Assembly: GCA_016936075.1 (NCBI GenBank) | Contig: JAFGPS010000206.1 | Span: forward strand, 1-34,286 | Direction of reading: 5' to 3' | Origin: Sedimentisphaerales bacterium | Lineage (GTDB): Bacteria; Planctomycetota; Phycisphaerae; Sedimentisphaerales; Anaerobacaceae | DNA: 34,286 nt | In this document: piece by piece, positions 13,970 through 21,468 of the stretch | Layout of the letters: each line of letters opens with the position of its first letter | Numbering within the stretch: position 1 is the first letter of the stretch | Translations under genes and position numbers: made by a program | Notes under the pieces: model-generated | Database searches by the model: none | What the model was told of the DNA's origin: nothing | The model's input: only the letters and a program-made list of their open reading frames with translations

Positions 13970-14773
13970 TTATTTTAAATAATTCTCAATAAATTTATCG
14001 AATCCCATCTCTCCGAGACCAAGAATGTGCATAAGCTCACCTGTATCGGAAAAATCAATTCTTTCATTTGGATTATAATATGCGAAAGCGGCTTTCCAAA
14101 TATCGCCATATACAGAATTCTCGGTAGCGGCTTTTTCAAATGCCTCATTACCGCCGCGAATATTCAGATAAGCATTCGCGTCTCTTATTCGTATATAATC
14201 TGTATTGCTTTTTGTATATGCAAGGGCGGCTTCTGTCGTCTGGTCCTCGTTCCAGTTGCTATGCTGGACTGTATGGATTCGTTTCATAGTGTCGATCTTT
14301 GGCATTTGATTCTGGATTCTTTCGACAACTTCGGCGGTTATATCAGATTGGCCGCCTTCCTTAATCCAGATGTCACCGCCTTTTTTCAGTGTTTTACTCC
14401 AACGCTTTGTAAGTTCATTTATTACCTCATCGCGAGAAGTATGAGCTGCGAGCCAGCCGCCGCAATCGTTCCATGCCGCATCCATCACCGCATCGGAATT
14501 CGGATTGAAGTTTGGTGCGTTTCTGCCATAAGCTCCTGATACCGCGATAACATGGTCTTTTATCCATTTCTTGCCGTAAATTGATTGCAGGATAGTTCTG
14601 TCCGCGGCTGCGCTATGTCCATCGTCTTTATCTGGCGCGTGGTCGTAATGCAGTGACAGCAAATCTTTTTTGGGATTGAATTCTCCCGGCTTGCTGTCAA
14701 CTGATTTCTGAAAAGTGGTACAGGAGATACACATGAAGATACAAATTATAAGCATTGATACTATTTTTTTCAT
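13970..14773 (-). CDS. Hypothetical lipoprotein
   Basis: A 267-residue protein with a lipoprotein signal peptide (MKKIVSMLIICIFMCISC, lipid-modified Cys18 preceded by C-I-S). The mature part has an acidic DHAPDKDDGHSAAADR segment and a GGDIWIKEGGQSDI strand-turn. These faintly recall metal-binding nucleoside-hydrolase-like folds (DUF1593 type), but I cannot establish that. The protein should be anchored at the inner or outer membrane facing the periplasm. It is preceded by a broken small membrane-protein gene and followed by the half repeat. Confidence 0.7.
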   Translation of the reverse strand: MKKIVSMLIICIFMCISCTTFQKSVDSKPGEFNPKKDLLSLHYDHAPDKDDGHSAAADRTILQSIYGKKWIKDHVIAVSGAYGRNAPNFNPNSDAVMDAAWNDCGGWLAAHTSRDEVINELTKRWSKTLKKGGDIWIKEGGQSDITAEVVERIQNQMPKIDTMKRIHTVQHSNWNEDQTTEAALAYTKSNTDYIRIRDANAYLNIRGGNEAFEKAATENSVYGDIWKAAFAYYNPNERIDFSDTGELMHILGLGEMGFDKFIENYLK

Positions 14774-14804
14774 TTTTTCCTTTCCTTTATTCTGCTTAAA
14801 CTTT

Positions 14805-15080
14805 TCATGAGCTCGTTATTAGAAAATATGACCACAAACCGAATGAAATAATGCAAACGCAAAATACTATCCATACCCACTTGTGAGTTTTATTTCTCAT
14901 TACGGTTAGCGAACCCAATATAAAAGATAACGGTGGGCCGAATATAAAAAGCAGACCTCCAAGGCCGCTGGTTGGAGTACCTCATCCAAAACCCGGGCAG
15001 CGCAGTATTACAAGCCCGGTGTAAATCCAGGGCAGTACTGCCAAAAGAAAACTAAATTTTCCCAATTCACTCGATTTCAT
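14805..15080 (-). pseudogene. Small membrane protein gene with one in-frame UGA
   Basis: Reading the minus strand from ATG 15080 gives MKSSELGKFSFLLAVLPWIY..., then UGA as codon 33 (14984-14982). The same frame continues with hydrophobic, protein-like sequence (GGLLFIFGPPLSFILGSL, then KWVWIVFCVCIISFGLWSYF) to a final TGA at 14807-14805. The whole would be a 91-residue protein with about three membrane helices. AAGGA precedes the ATG. The break may be a real nonsense mutation, a sequencing error (TGG to TGA) or recoding. Selenocysteine is unlikely in such a protein. It fills the otherwise empty 14774-15151 interval. Confidence 0.6.
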
Positions 15081-15151
15081 TATGTCTTTATCCTTGAATA
15101 TATTTAGGAGTATAGCTTCATTCTTGTAAGAAAATCAAATTAATTTACTTA

Positions 15152-15622
15152 TTAATTGCCTAAGGCAATCATATTACTCAAGAGAGTATCGATTGATTTT
15201 GCAGTCCGGATTTTCATGAATTTAAAGGAAAAAGGGATGACTATTGGCACTATAATAAATGTAGCAAATAATGGAATCATTTTATGCATAGATGCATTAT
15301 GTTTAGAAAAAAAGATTCCCAAAAACACGAAATTAAATAATAATCCTGCGATAATAATATAAGTCATGAATTTAGCCGATTTTGAAATTCCTCCGAATTC
15401 AGCTTTAATAATAAGTGAACTGTTTGTCTTTTGAATATGAATCCACAAAATACCAATTAAAGGATCTGCGCCTTTATTCATAACAGACCGAGTACCTTCC
15501 AGTTCTATTGAATTATCGTATGTATTGATAATCTGAAATCCATGAGGCAGTAGGGTGTTCTTTACGACTTCTGCAGCTTTATTAAAATCTCCCTGGAATG
15601 GCACAGTTTTTTCATAATTCAT
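15152..15622 (-). CDS. Hypothetical membrane protein, paralogue of its upstream neighbour
   Basis: A 156-residue protein of unknown function. The N-terminal 80 residues look like a small alpha/beta domain (FNKAAEVVKNTLLPHGFQI...). They are followed by two transmembrane helices (about 88-106 and 117-134) and a short cytoplasmic tail. It aligns along its length with the gene immediately upstream (15647-16141), for example NSIELEG with NFIELIA, so the pair arose by tandem duplication. The spacing is 24 bp, consistent with one operon. Confidence 0.68.
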   Translation of the reverse strand: MNYEKTVPFQGDFNKAAEVVKNTLLPHGFQIINTYDNSIELEGTRSVMNKGADPLIGILWIHIQKTNSSLIIKAEFGGISKSAKFMTYIIIAGLLFNFVFLGIFFSKHNASMHKMIPLFATFIIVPIVIPFSFKFMKIRTAKSIDTLLSNMIALGN

Positions 15623-15646
15623 TAGCTATCCTTTGCTAAATATAAG

Positions 15647-16141
15647 CTATTCTAAAGATTGAATCTGGTTTGTCAGGTTCTCAATTATTTCGGTTGCCTT
15701 TCGATTCATAAATAGTCCCGGCAATAGTGCAAGTGCTCCGGCAATGCACGCGATAATTGCAATTATCGGGAGAAAAAAGAATAGCAGAATCGCCTGTCCC
15801 TGTAGATAGAGCTTTATGTCGATTGCAACCAGGATAGTTATCAGGATAATAGCCGCGAAGATTGGAGTGAATCTAATATTTTTGTCGAGATCCGAAAAGT
15901 CTGCCTGTATAAAAAGCTTTTTATGAGTAAAACTGAAAGAAATCTTCGTAACACAAGCCAGGGCTTCTTCAGGTTGTTTCCACCATCCGGATTTTTGTAT
16001 AAGATTGTCCTGAGCAATTAGTTCAATGAAATTATCAGAAATATTTGTAATCTTAAAATCCAGTGGGAGAAATGTTTCCTTAATCAGCTTAATCGCTTTA
16101 TTATGATCATTGCTGTATTGTATTGACTTCTTGAAACTCAT
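15647..16141 (-). CDS. Hypothetical membrane protein, tandem paralogue
   Basis: A 164-residue protein of unknown function with the same architecture as the following gene: an N-terminal domain (SNDHNKAIKLIKETFLPLDF...ISDNFIELIA) and two transmembrane helices (about 92-110 and 118-143). It differs by an insertion around QKSGWWKQPEEAL. No catalytic motif is visible. It is probably the first gene of the pair, with the AT-rich 16142-16425 region upstream as promoter space. Confidence 0.68.
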   Translation of the reverse strand: MSFKKSIQYSNDHNKAIKLIKETFLPLDFKITNISDNFIELIAQDNLIQKSGWWKQPEEALACVTKISFSFTHKKLFIQADFSDLDKNIRFTPIFAAIILITILVAIDIKLYLQGQAILLFFFLPIIAIIACIAGALALLPGLFMNRKATEIIENLTNQIQSLE

Positions 16142-16425
16142 AAATATACCTGTCTTATATTGTAATTTATTTTCTTGTGACTATATTAATTCTGAGTTTA
16201 TCTTTATATTATATGTTTTTTTTTGCCGCAATTGACCATTATATTAAAAGAATCCAGAGCTGTTTTTGTTCTGTATTTGAAAAATATTATAACAAAAACT
16301 AAAACTATTGTAAAAAAAGCATCATAAAAACCCCTTGATACCCGAAAAACACTATTATATACCATGAGATTCCTTTTTTTCTATAATAATTTTAGAAATA
16401 TTCCGGCATATTTCTTCACGGCTTC
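16142..16425. other. AT-rich intergenic region
   Basis: No gene is visible. A GTTTTTGTT (16262-16270) and AACAAAAAC (16291-16299) could form a weak 9-bp AT-rich stem with a 20-base loop between lgt and the paralogue pair, perhaps a poor terminator. Confidence 0.4.
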
Positions 16426-17235
16426 CTATGTTGGAATTTGCGGCTTCGGCCGAGCAAACAAATTCCAAAGCCCGTGAAATAAAAGATAAATAGCAATAAT
16501 GAAGAACAGTATCGAGAAATATTGTCCCGGAGTTAAGCCGTAATAATGCTTTTCGTATTCGCGTAGAAAGTCCAGAAGGAAACGTACAGGCGTGTAAAGC
16601 AATAGAACAAGAACTATATGGAAGTTCTCGAAAGGGCAGAAGCGTCTGAGCAAAAACATTAATCCCGTTAAAGGAATTAAGAACAGGAATTCATACAGGC
16701 CGAGGTCGTGTCTCCTTGGCCCATCGGTATAGAATCCAAAGCTCCTTTCAGGTGTATTTTCTGTTGGCCATCCCTGGACTGCGATTGGTGATGTCGTTAT
16801 TTTTCCCGGGTGGTCATGGACAACCGCGCAACCAAGTCTCCCGAATAGCAAACCCACAAGTGCACCTAACAAGAGAACCTGTTTGTAATGTTTTATTTTA
16901 ATTCCAAGTTTGCGAAAGAATAAAAAGATTGCTATTAAGCCGCCGATAATTCCGCCATAGGAGGAAATCCCATCCCAGAATTTTAGCAGAACAACAGGAT
17001 TATGAAGAAGTTTGTCAGGGTAATACAGGATTACTGAGACAAGATGGGCACCGATAATTACTCCTGCAAAGAGCCATGGTACAAAGCGGTCAATTATGGA
17101 TATGTCCAAATTAAGTTCAGCCGCTCGATATCGCATGGTTTTTATACCGAGAATGATTGCGAGAACCGAAGTCATTCCAAAAATTTGTATTGTAATCGGC
17201 CCAAATTGAATTGGCGGGACATTTAAATACGGCAT
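16426..17235 (-). CDS. lgt: Prolipoprotein diacylglyceryl transferase family protein (divergent Lgt)
   Basis: An integral membrane enzyme that transfers diacylglycerol from phosphatidylglycerol to the lipobox cysteine of prolipoproteins. The 269-residue length and about seven membrane helices fit Lgt. Conserved blocks are WDGISSYGGIIGG (87-99), GRLGC (132-136), PRRHDLGLYE (173-182) and VRFLLDFLR (217-225). Compared with E. coli Lgt, the essential His103 position is Tyr93, the NGE following the GRLG motif is replaced by HDHPG (140-144), and Glu243 is Asp222. These changes mark a divergent subfamily, so activity is likely but not certain. Several lipoproteins in this window would be substrates. 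Confidence 0.83.
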   Translation of the reverse strand: MPYLNVPPIQFGPITIQIFGMTSVLAIILGIKTMRYRAAELNLDISIIDRFVPWLFAGVIIGAHLVSVILYYPDKLLHNPVVLLKFWDGISSYGGIIGGLIAIFLFFRKLGIKIKHYKQVLLLGALVGLLFGRLGCAVVHDHPGKITTSPIAVQGWPTENTPERSFGFYTDGPRRHDLGLYEFLFLIPLTGLMFLLRRFCPFENFHIVLVLLLYTPVRFLLDFLREYEKHYYGLTPGQYFSILFFIIAIYLLFHGLWNLFARPKPQIPT

Positions 17236-17276
17236 TTGATAATCCCTTAATATAATATTATTTTATTAAATCTGAT

Positions 17277-17510
17277 TTACTCTACCTCGTGATGATTAAT
17301 CTGTTTTTTTCGTCTTATGTGATCCCTTGAAAAAAGAATAAAAGATGAAAGCGAGCAAACGGGCCATATAACTATAAAAATTAAATAATAGACTTTAATT
17401 TCTGGCAGAGCATAACTTACAATTATTAGTACTAAGAATGTAAGCAAAAGACCTATTATGCAGGAAGAAACAATTATTGACAATAACGAACTAAATAGTT
17501 TCGATTTCAT
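17277..17510 (-). CDS. Small two-helix membrane protein
   Basis: A 77-residue protein of unknown function with two hydrophobic helices (about 9-33 and 40-59) and a basic tail (SRDHIRRKKQINHHEVE). It is a clear paralogue of the first 80 residues of the next gene upstream: both begin MKSK, have two helices, and end in an RD..RKK...VE tail. AAGAG precedes the ATG at 17510. Confidence 0.6.
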   Translation of the reverse strand: MKSKLFSSLLSIIVSSCIIGLLLTFLVLIIVSYALPEIKVYYLIFIVIWPVCSLSSFILFSRDHIRRKKQINHHEVE

Positions 17511-17535
17511 ATAAAACTCTTATTTGTTAATCTTC

Positions 17536-18123
17536 TTAAAATGTTTCATTATCTTTCTTTATTTTTGAATTTCGCTCACGAATTAAATCTGCAAGATTTT
17601 CTCCGCAGATAAAAGGATATTTCAATTTGTTTTGTTTAACAAAAGGTTTTACCTCATCCTCAAGGGCTTCTGCCTGTTCAGGAGTTGTATCTTCAGATGC
17701 CGCTAAAGCTGCAAATCTCTGGGTAAATTCTATAGCCTGTTCTATCCATACCCATTTTGTTTCGTCATCAGGATAATTATTTTGGAGCCTTTCCCGCCCA
17801 CTTTCAAGCATGCCTATGGCAGTGTCAGAATGTTCCCTTATTTTTTCGATATCCTTAATACATTCCTCGACCGGGCGATTTTTAATATGTTTTTTACGTT
17901 GTCTATTATCTCTTGTGCAAAGAATTGATGAAGCTATAAAAGAAGCAAAAAAAACACCTATAAAAGTATACAAAGCTTCAATAGGTTTTTGCTTGGAAAT
18001 TAGTACAATTATAAATGCTATAGGCGCAAAAATAATAGCAATTATCCCGGAAAAAATGATTGTTAATTTTAAATCGATAAACCATTTCGATTTCATGGTA
18101 AAACTTTCTGTATCTGTTCTCAT
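17536..18123 (-). CDS. Membrane protein with cytoplasmic helical domain
   Basis: Up to 195 residues, unknown function. It has two membrane helices (about 20-43 and 47-67), a basic TRDNRQRKKHIKN stretch, then a soluble helical domain (about 85-195) rich in charged residues. The first 80 residues match the 77-residue neighbour downstream (17277-17510), which lacks the helical extension. The ATG of residue 10 (18096, MKSKWF) aligns with the neighbour's start and is probably the true one; the first ATG has no better ribosome-binding site. The two genes are 25 bp apart and likely co-transcribed. Confidence 0.65.
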   Translation of the reverse strand: MRTDTESFTMKSKWFIDLKLTIIFSGIIAIIFAPIAFIIVLISKQKPIEALYTFIGVFFASFIASSILCTRDNRQRKKHIKNRPVEECIKDIEKIREHSDTAIGMLESGRERLQNNYPDDETKWVWIEQAIEFTQRFAALAASEDTTPEQAEALEDEVKPFVKQNKLKYPFICGENLADLIRERNSKIKKDNETF

Positions 18124-18165
18124 TTTCTAATATTGATATATTAGGGCATCTCAAATATTACTATG

Positions 18166-18253
18166 TGTCATTGCGAACACAGCAAAGCAATTTCTTTTTT
18201 GACACAATATTGAAGATTGCCACGTCGGCCCCTGGGGCCTCCTCGCAATGACA
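18166..18253. repeat. Palindromic intergenic repeat (type 2, 'GTCATTGCGA')
   Basis: An 88-bp element with perfect 11-bp inverted ends (TGTCATTGCGA at 18166-18176, TCGCAATGACA at 18243-18253), an inner pair GCAAT/ATTGC, and a strong GGCCCC-T-GGGGCC hairpin (18227-18239). The right half (AGATTGCCACGTCGG...CTCGCAATGACA) resembles a repeat scattered through many bacterial genomes. It fills the gap between the 195-aa membrane protein and the NTF2-like gene. Confidence 0.75.
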
Positions 18254-18285
18254 TTCTCAGAGATTACTATTACGATTATAATATA

Positions 18286-19065
18286 TTAGTTAGTTTTATT
18301 ATAAATAATTGTATATATCTTTCCTTCTCTGAATACAAATTCGATTTCCCAGTTTTGTTTTAAGGTTTCTCCTTTCTTTGGTCCTTTTGGGAAATCTATT
18401 GCAAGAATCGCTTCATATGTTGTATGGACTATTACCTTATCTTCCAAAGGTGTAATATCTTGTACCGTTTCCTTGCGTGATTGGGTTAATTCATTATCTT
18501 CCAAAGACGCTTTTTCCATATATGCTCGAAATTCCTCAGAGCCAAATGTCGAAGATGCTGTTTTCTTGGCGAAAAAATGTGTGACAACTATGTCCTGGTG
18601 TGCAGTGGAAACCATCCCGTCGATATCAACGGAATTAAAGGAATCAAAATATTTATTTATTAAATCAAGCTTTTCTTTTTCGCTCAAAGAATAATCGTCT
18701 TTTTTAACTAAAGCATTTTTTCTTATCAATTGACTGCGCGCCATGTAATGCCATTTTGCATAATCTGGATCATTATAAATCTTTTTAAGCTCATCTAAAG
18801 ATTTTCGCCGCAATTGTATCGATGGATTCGTATCGAATTGTTTTTTAACTGTATAAACAAGTGATGCCATGAATAAAAAACTGAAGAATAAAACAAGATA
18901 GCGTCCCGAAGAATATCTCAGATAAAACTCTTGTTCGTCAATATCCATGGACATTTGAATGAGTTTTAAAACCACCAATCCTATTACACAAGCGATTGTA
19001 GAATAAAAGGAATATCTATAGAGTTGCATATCTTTTTGAAGTTTGGACTTTGCTGGTTTATTCAT
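18286..19065 (-). CDS. Membrane-anchored NTF2-like protein
   Basis: A 259-residue protein with two membrane helices near the N-terminus (about 16-35 and 50-68). A charged linker is followed by a C-terminal NTF2/SnoaL-like domain (about 130-259) in which KYFDSFNSVDIDGMVSTAHQDI, THFFAKKTASSTFG and WEIEFVFREGKIYTIIYN follow the family pattern. Function unknown. It is the last gene of the 21.3-18.3 kb minus-strand run, 26 bp after the preceding gene. Confidence 0.7.
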   Translation of the reverse strand: MNKPAKSKLQKDMQLYRYSFYSTIACVIGLVVLKLIQMSMDIDEQEFYLRYSSGRYLVLFFSFLFMASLVYTVKKQFDTNPSIQLRRKSLDELKKIYNDPDYAKWHYMARSQLIRKNALVKKDDYSLSEKEKLDLINKYFDSFNSVDIDGMVSTAHQDIVVTHFFAKKTASSTFGSEEFRAYMEKASLEDNELTQSRKETVQDITPLEDKVIVHTTYEAILAIDFPKGPKKGETLKQNWEIEFVFREGKIYTIIYNKTN

Positions 19066-19091
19066 TTTAGTTCCAAAATATTATCTAAGTT

Positions 19092-19337
19092 TTATTTTCG
19101 CATATTCTTAATCAAATCGATAAGACCTGTATATTTTAACTTAGGATCAACGTACTTTTCAAGAACATAAAACAGGAAATAATACGACCTCGCCGCCGCC
19201 CAGATAAGTATAAGCAGCAGGGCGATGACTTCTATCCTTGGACAATAAATCACTATTCCTATTGCTGAAATAAAAACAATTGATATAAATAAAAGTCCCT
19301 TTATCACAATCAGTCTTTTAGATTTTAAATCTGCCAT
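19092..19337 (-). CDS. Small two-helix membrane protein (81 aa)
   Basis: Not recognised. Two hydrophobic segments (about 10-30 and 36-55) are followed by a basic C-terminal tail (LKYTGLIDLIKNMRK). It starts 13 bp after the GspG-like gene and ends 26 bp before the NTF2-like gene, so it is almost certainly part of the same transcript. No cysteine pair or catalytic motif is present. Confidence 0.58.
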   Translation of the reverse strand: MADLKSKRLIVIKGLLFISIVFISAIGIVIYCPRIEVIALLLILIWAAARSYYFLFYVLEKYVDPKLKYTGLIDLIKNMRK

Positions 19338-19350
19338 CTGGAAAGTATTA

Positions 19351-20043
19351 TTACTTTTTCTTAAATATTGAGAATAGGATGAGAATAAAAATTATTGGTA
19401 CTACAACCAATGGAATCGGGCTGCAGATAACATCATGTATAAACCAATTAATTCTTACTTTAAGTGGGATCGGATAGTATTTATTATATCGTTCATTATA
19501 TGGGTCCCCCCAGCTTAAAATATCATCCTTACCGTAATTGTCGAATTTTCCATTTTTGCCGAATGAATAGAAATCAACCTGATTTTCTTTACCAGGTACA
19601 AGAATCTGAATAGTATTACCCCAAGAATCATATAATTGAACATTTGTATTGCCTGTGCCAATAGACTCTATTCTGAGTAACTCTATATTGTCTGCATCAT
19701 ATATGCCTTTATTACATATTAAGCGTAAACCATCAGATTCCAGCCCCCAGTCTTGATTATTATCTCTTTTTGGTGGTCCATTTTGATTTAGAAATATTGC
19801 AAGTTTGAACATGGCTGTTGAATTACTATCATCCATAGGATAATTTCCAGTATTATTTTTATAATAATCAAATAATTTCTGTAACGCATTGAATGCACGA
19901 ATCATATATTTGTCTTTTGTTCGATATGCATATGAAGCGAATATTGGTGTAGCTACGAATAAACTTAAAATGATTAACAAAATAGTTGATTTTGAATCCG
20001 TAAAAAAGCAATATTGATGGTTCTTATCCTTTTTGTTATTCAT
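19351..20043 (-). CDS. GspG-like pseudopilin domain flanked by two membrane helices
   Basis: A 230-residue protein with membrane helices near 20-40 and 207-227. The middle resembles the C-terminal part of the type II secretion major pseudopilin GspG: FDYYKNNTGNYP (58-69), then YDSWGNTIQILVPG (138-151), VDFYSFGKNGKFDNYGKDDI (156-175). The usual cleavable prepilin leader with Glu5 is missing and a C-terminal helix is added, so it is probably not assembled like a pilin. An in-frame TTG at 20052 precedes the ATG, but AGAGG (20053-20057) is spaced for the ATG at 20043. Function unknown. Confidence 0.68.
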   Translation of the reverse strand: MNNKKDKNHQYCFFTDSKSTILLIILSLFVATPIFASYAYRTKDKYMIRAFNALQKLFDYYKNNTGNYPMDDSNSTAMFKLAIFLNQNGPPKRDNNQDWGLESDGLRLICNKGIYDADNIELLRIESIGTGNTNVQLYDSWGNTIQILVPGKENQVDFYSFGKNGKFDNYGKDDILSWGDPYNERYNKYYPIPLKVRINWFIHDVICSPIPLVVVPIIFILILFSIFKKK

Positions 20044-20092
20044 AAAAGTCAACCTCTATTTTGGGGACAATTTATTATTAATAATTATATTA

Positions 20093-20884
20093 TTAAAAGT
20101 CACTTGATAATACAGGCGATTTATATCGCTCCGAGAAAGAAACTATAATTTTCCTGAACGATTCGGGTATTTTCTTCCATGTTTTTTCAAAAATGTGTTC
20201 CGGAATACCTTTATAAAAAGATTCCGCGATAGAACCCGCTATAGCCGCTTGTGTATCCGCGTCACCTCCCAATGAAACCGCGTTGCGAATTGCATCCTCG
20301 AAATCCGTAGAATCCAGAAAAGCGATAATCGCTTCGGGCACAGAGCCGGGACAGGTTATATCATTTTTGTATTGTGGCCTGATTTCGTCGATACTTCTGT
20401 TCAGGTCGTAATCGAATCTCTCGGAAATCTGCTTTCTAATTTCATCTTTGTCGCTTCCCATTCGTGCAAGGAAAATAGCAAGTGCAACTGCCTGTGCGCC
20501 TTTGATACCTTCAGGATGATTGTGTGTGCATTCAGCACTCTTTTTCGCTTGCTCTAAAACCGAATCTTCATCGTTAAAAGCATGCCCGACCGGGCTTACA
20601 CGCATTGCTGAGCCGTTTCCCAAGCTATTGTACGGCTTACTCACCGGCGACATCATCCATAGCGAAAACTTCGGGCCGTAACCTCTTAACGGATGCTTTC
20701 GTGCGTATTTCTTAATCGTTTCGCCGTAATCTTTATTATTTAATATCGCATCCGCAACGGCTATTGTAAGTACAGTGTCATCGGTATAGAAACATATTTT
20801 CGGAAACAATTCGAAATCTTTACGTTTAATCCGAATGTTTTCTCGAACCGAACCGATAATGTCACCTGCAATAGCTCCGAGCAT
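20093..20884 (-). CDS. ADP-ribosylglycohydrolase family protein
   Basis: A 263-residue member of the DraG/ARH family, which removes ADP-ribose from proteins or small molecules using two magnesium ions. The metal-binding motifs are YTDDT (33-37) and GGDADT (206-211), in addition to the N-terminal GAIAGDIIGS and the HNHPEG loop (121-126). The protein is slightly shorter than dinitrogenase-reductase hydrolases and no nitrogenase gene is near, so the substrate is likely something else. It starts 12 bp after a lipoprotein gene, so the two are co-transcribed. Confidence 0.9.
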   Translation of the reverse strand: MLGAIAGDIIGSVRENIRIKRKDFELFPKICFYTDDTVLTIAVADAILNNKDYGETIKKYARKHPLRGYGPKFSLWMMSPVSKPYNSLGNGSAMRVSPVGHAFNDEDSVLEQAKKSAECTHNHPEGIKGAQAVALAIFLARMGSDKDEIRKQISERFDYDLNRSIDEIRPQYKNDITCPGSVPEAIIAFLDSTDFEDAIRNAVSLGGDADTQAAIAGSIAESFYKGIPEHIFEKTWKKIPESFRKIIVSFSERYKSPVLSSDF

Positions 20885-20896
20885 TTTCTATCCTTG

Positions 20897-21331
20897 TCAA
20901 TTTCTGTCTGGTCCCTGTGCGATTCTTGTAAGGACTCTGTCTTTTATCATGAAATTATTAATTATTTCAGCAACTGAACTTGCTTCGGAAATCATATTCT
21001 CATTTATAAATGGCGTCACACAATTTTCAGCGGCTGAATCCTGTGTCATGAAATTATTGATTTTGGATAAAGCTTTGAGAGTATGCTCAATATCAAGTTC
21101 ATTCGCGGCATCCAAGGCTATTGATGATAGTGCCGCATCCTGTTCCATAAAGTTCATCATTGAGTTTGTGGCTTCGAGACGAGCATCGAAATTCGAGTTC
21201 ATTCTTTCGGCAGGGTATTCATGAATCTCAACAGGACCATCATCATAGTCCGGCGGAGTATCTACATGAATTATACAACCAAAACCAATAATCGCAAACA
21301 CAACTAAAAAAAGAGATAAGTAAGATTTCAT
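20897..21331 (-). CDS. Lipoprotein with three 33-residue repeats
   Basis: A 144-residue putative lipoprotein. MKSYLSLFLVVFAIIGFGC is the signal, with Cys19 as the likely lipidation site (lipobox G-F-G-C, atypical). The mature part has a motif NFM-x-(Q/K)D repeated at residues 60, 93 and 126, a strict 33-residue period, within mostly helical sequence. An upstream in-frame ATG at 21352 exists, but AAAGGA is placed for the ATG at 21331 and only that start gives a clean signal peptide. Function unknown; it heads the ADP-ribosylglycohydrolase run. Confidence 0.65.
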   Translation of the reverse strand: MKSYLSLFLVVFAIIGFGCIIHVDTPPDYDDGPVEIHEYPAERMNSNFDARLEATNSMMNFMEQDAALSSIALDAANELDIEHTLKALSKINNFMTQDSAAENCVTPFINENMISEASSVAEIINNFMIKDRVLTRIAQGPDRN

Positions 21332-21468
21332 AAATTGTCCTTTCGCAAACATAACTTTTCCTATAAATGAAATATAATAGTTTCAATCATAATTCCCTGC
21401 TTCGATGATAAAGTACACGAAAAATTCAAAGAATGCAATAAGATTTGGATAAGGTGTTATATGTGTGA

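Noticed and set aside
14805-15080. Selenocysteine or reassigned UGA codon
   Set aside because: No selenoprotein family fits, I saw no clear SECIS-like hairpin after the UGA, and other genes here (for example 23944-24462 and 26481-26876) stop with UGA.
20093-20884. DraG for nitrogenase regulation
   Set aside because: The fold and motifs fit ADP-ribosylglycohydrolase, but no nitrogenase or DraT gene is present, so the specific name is not justified.
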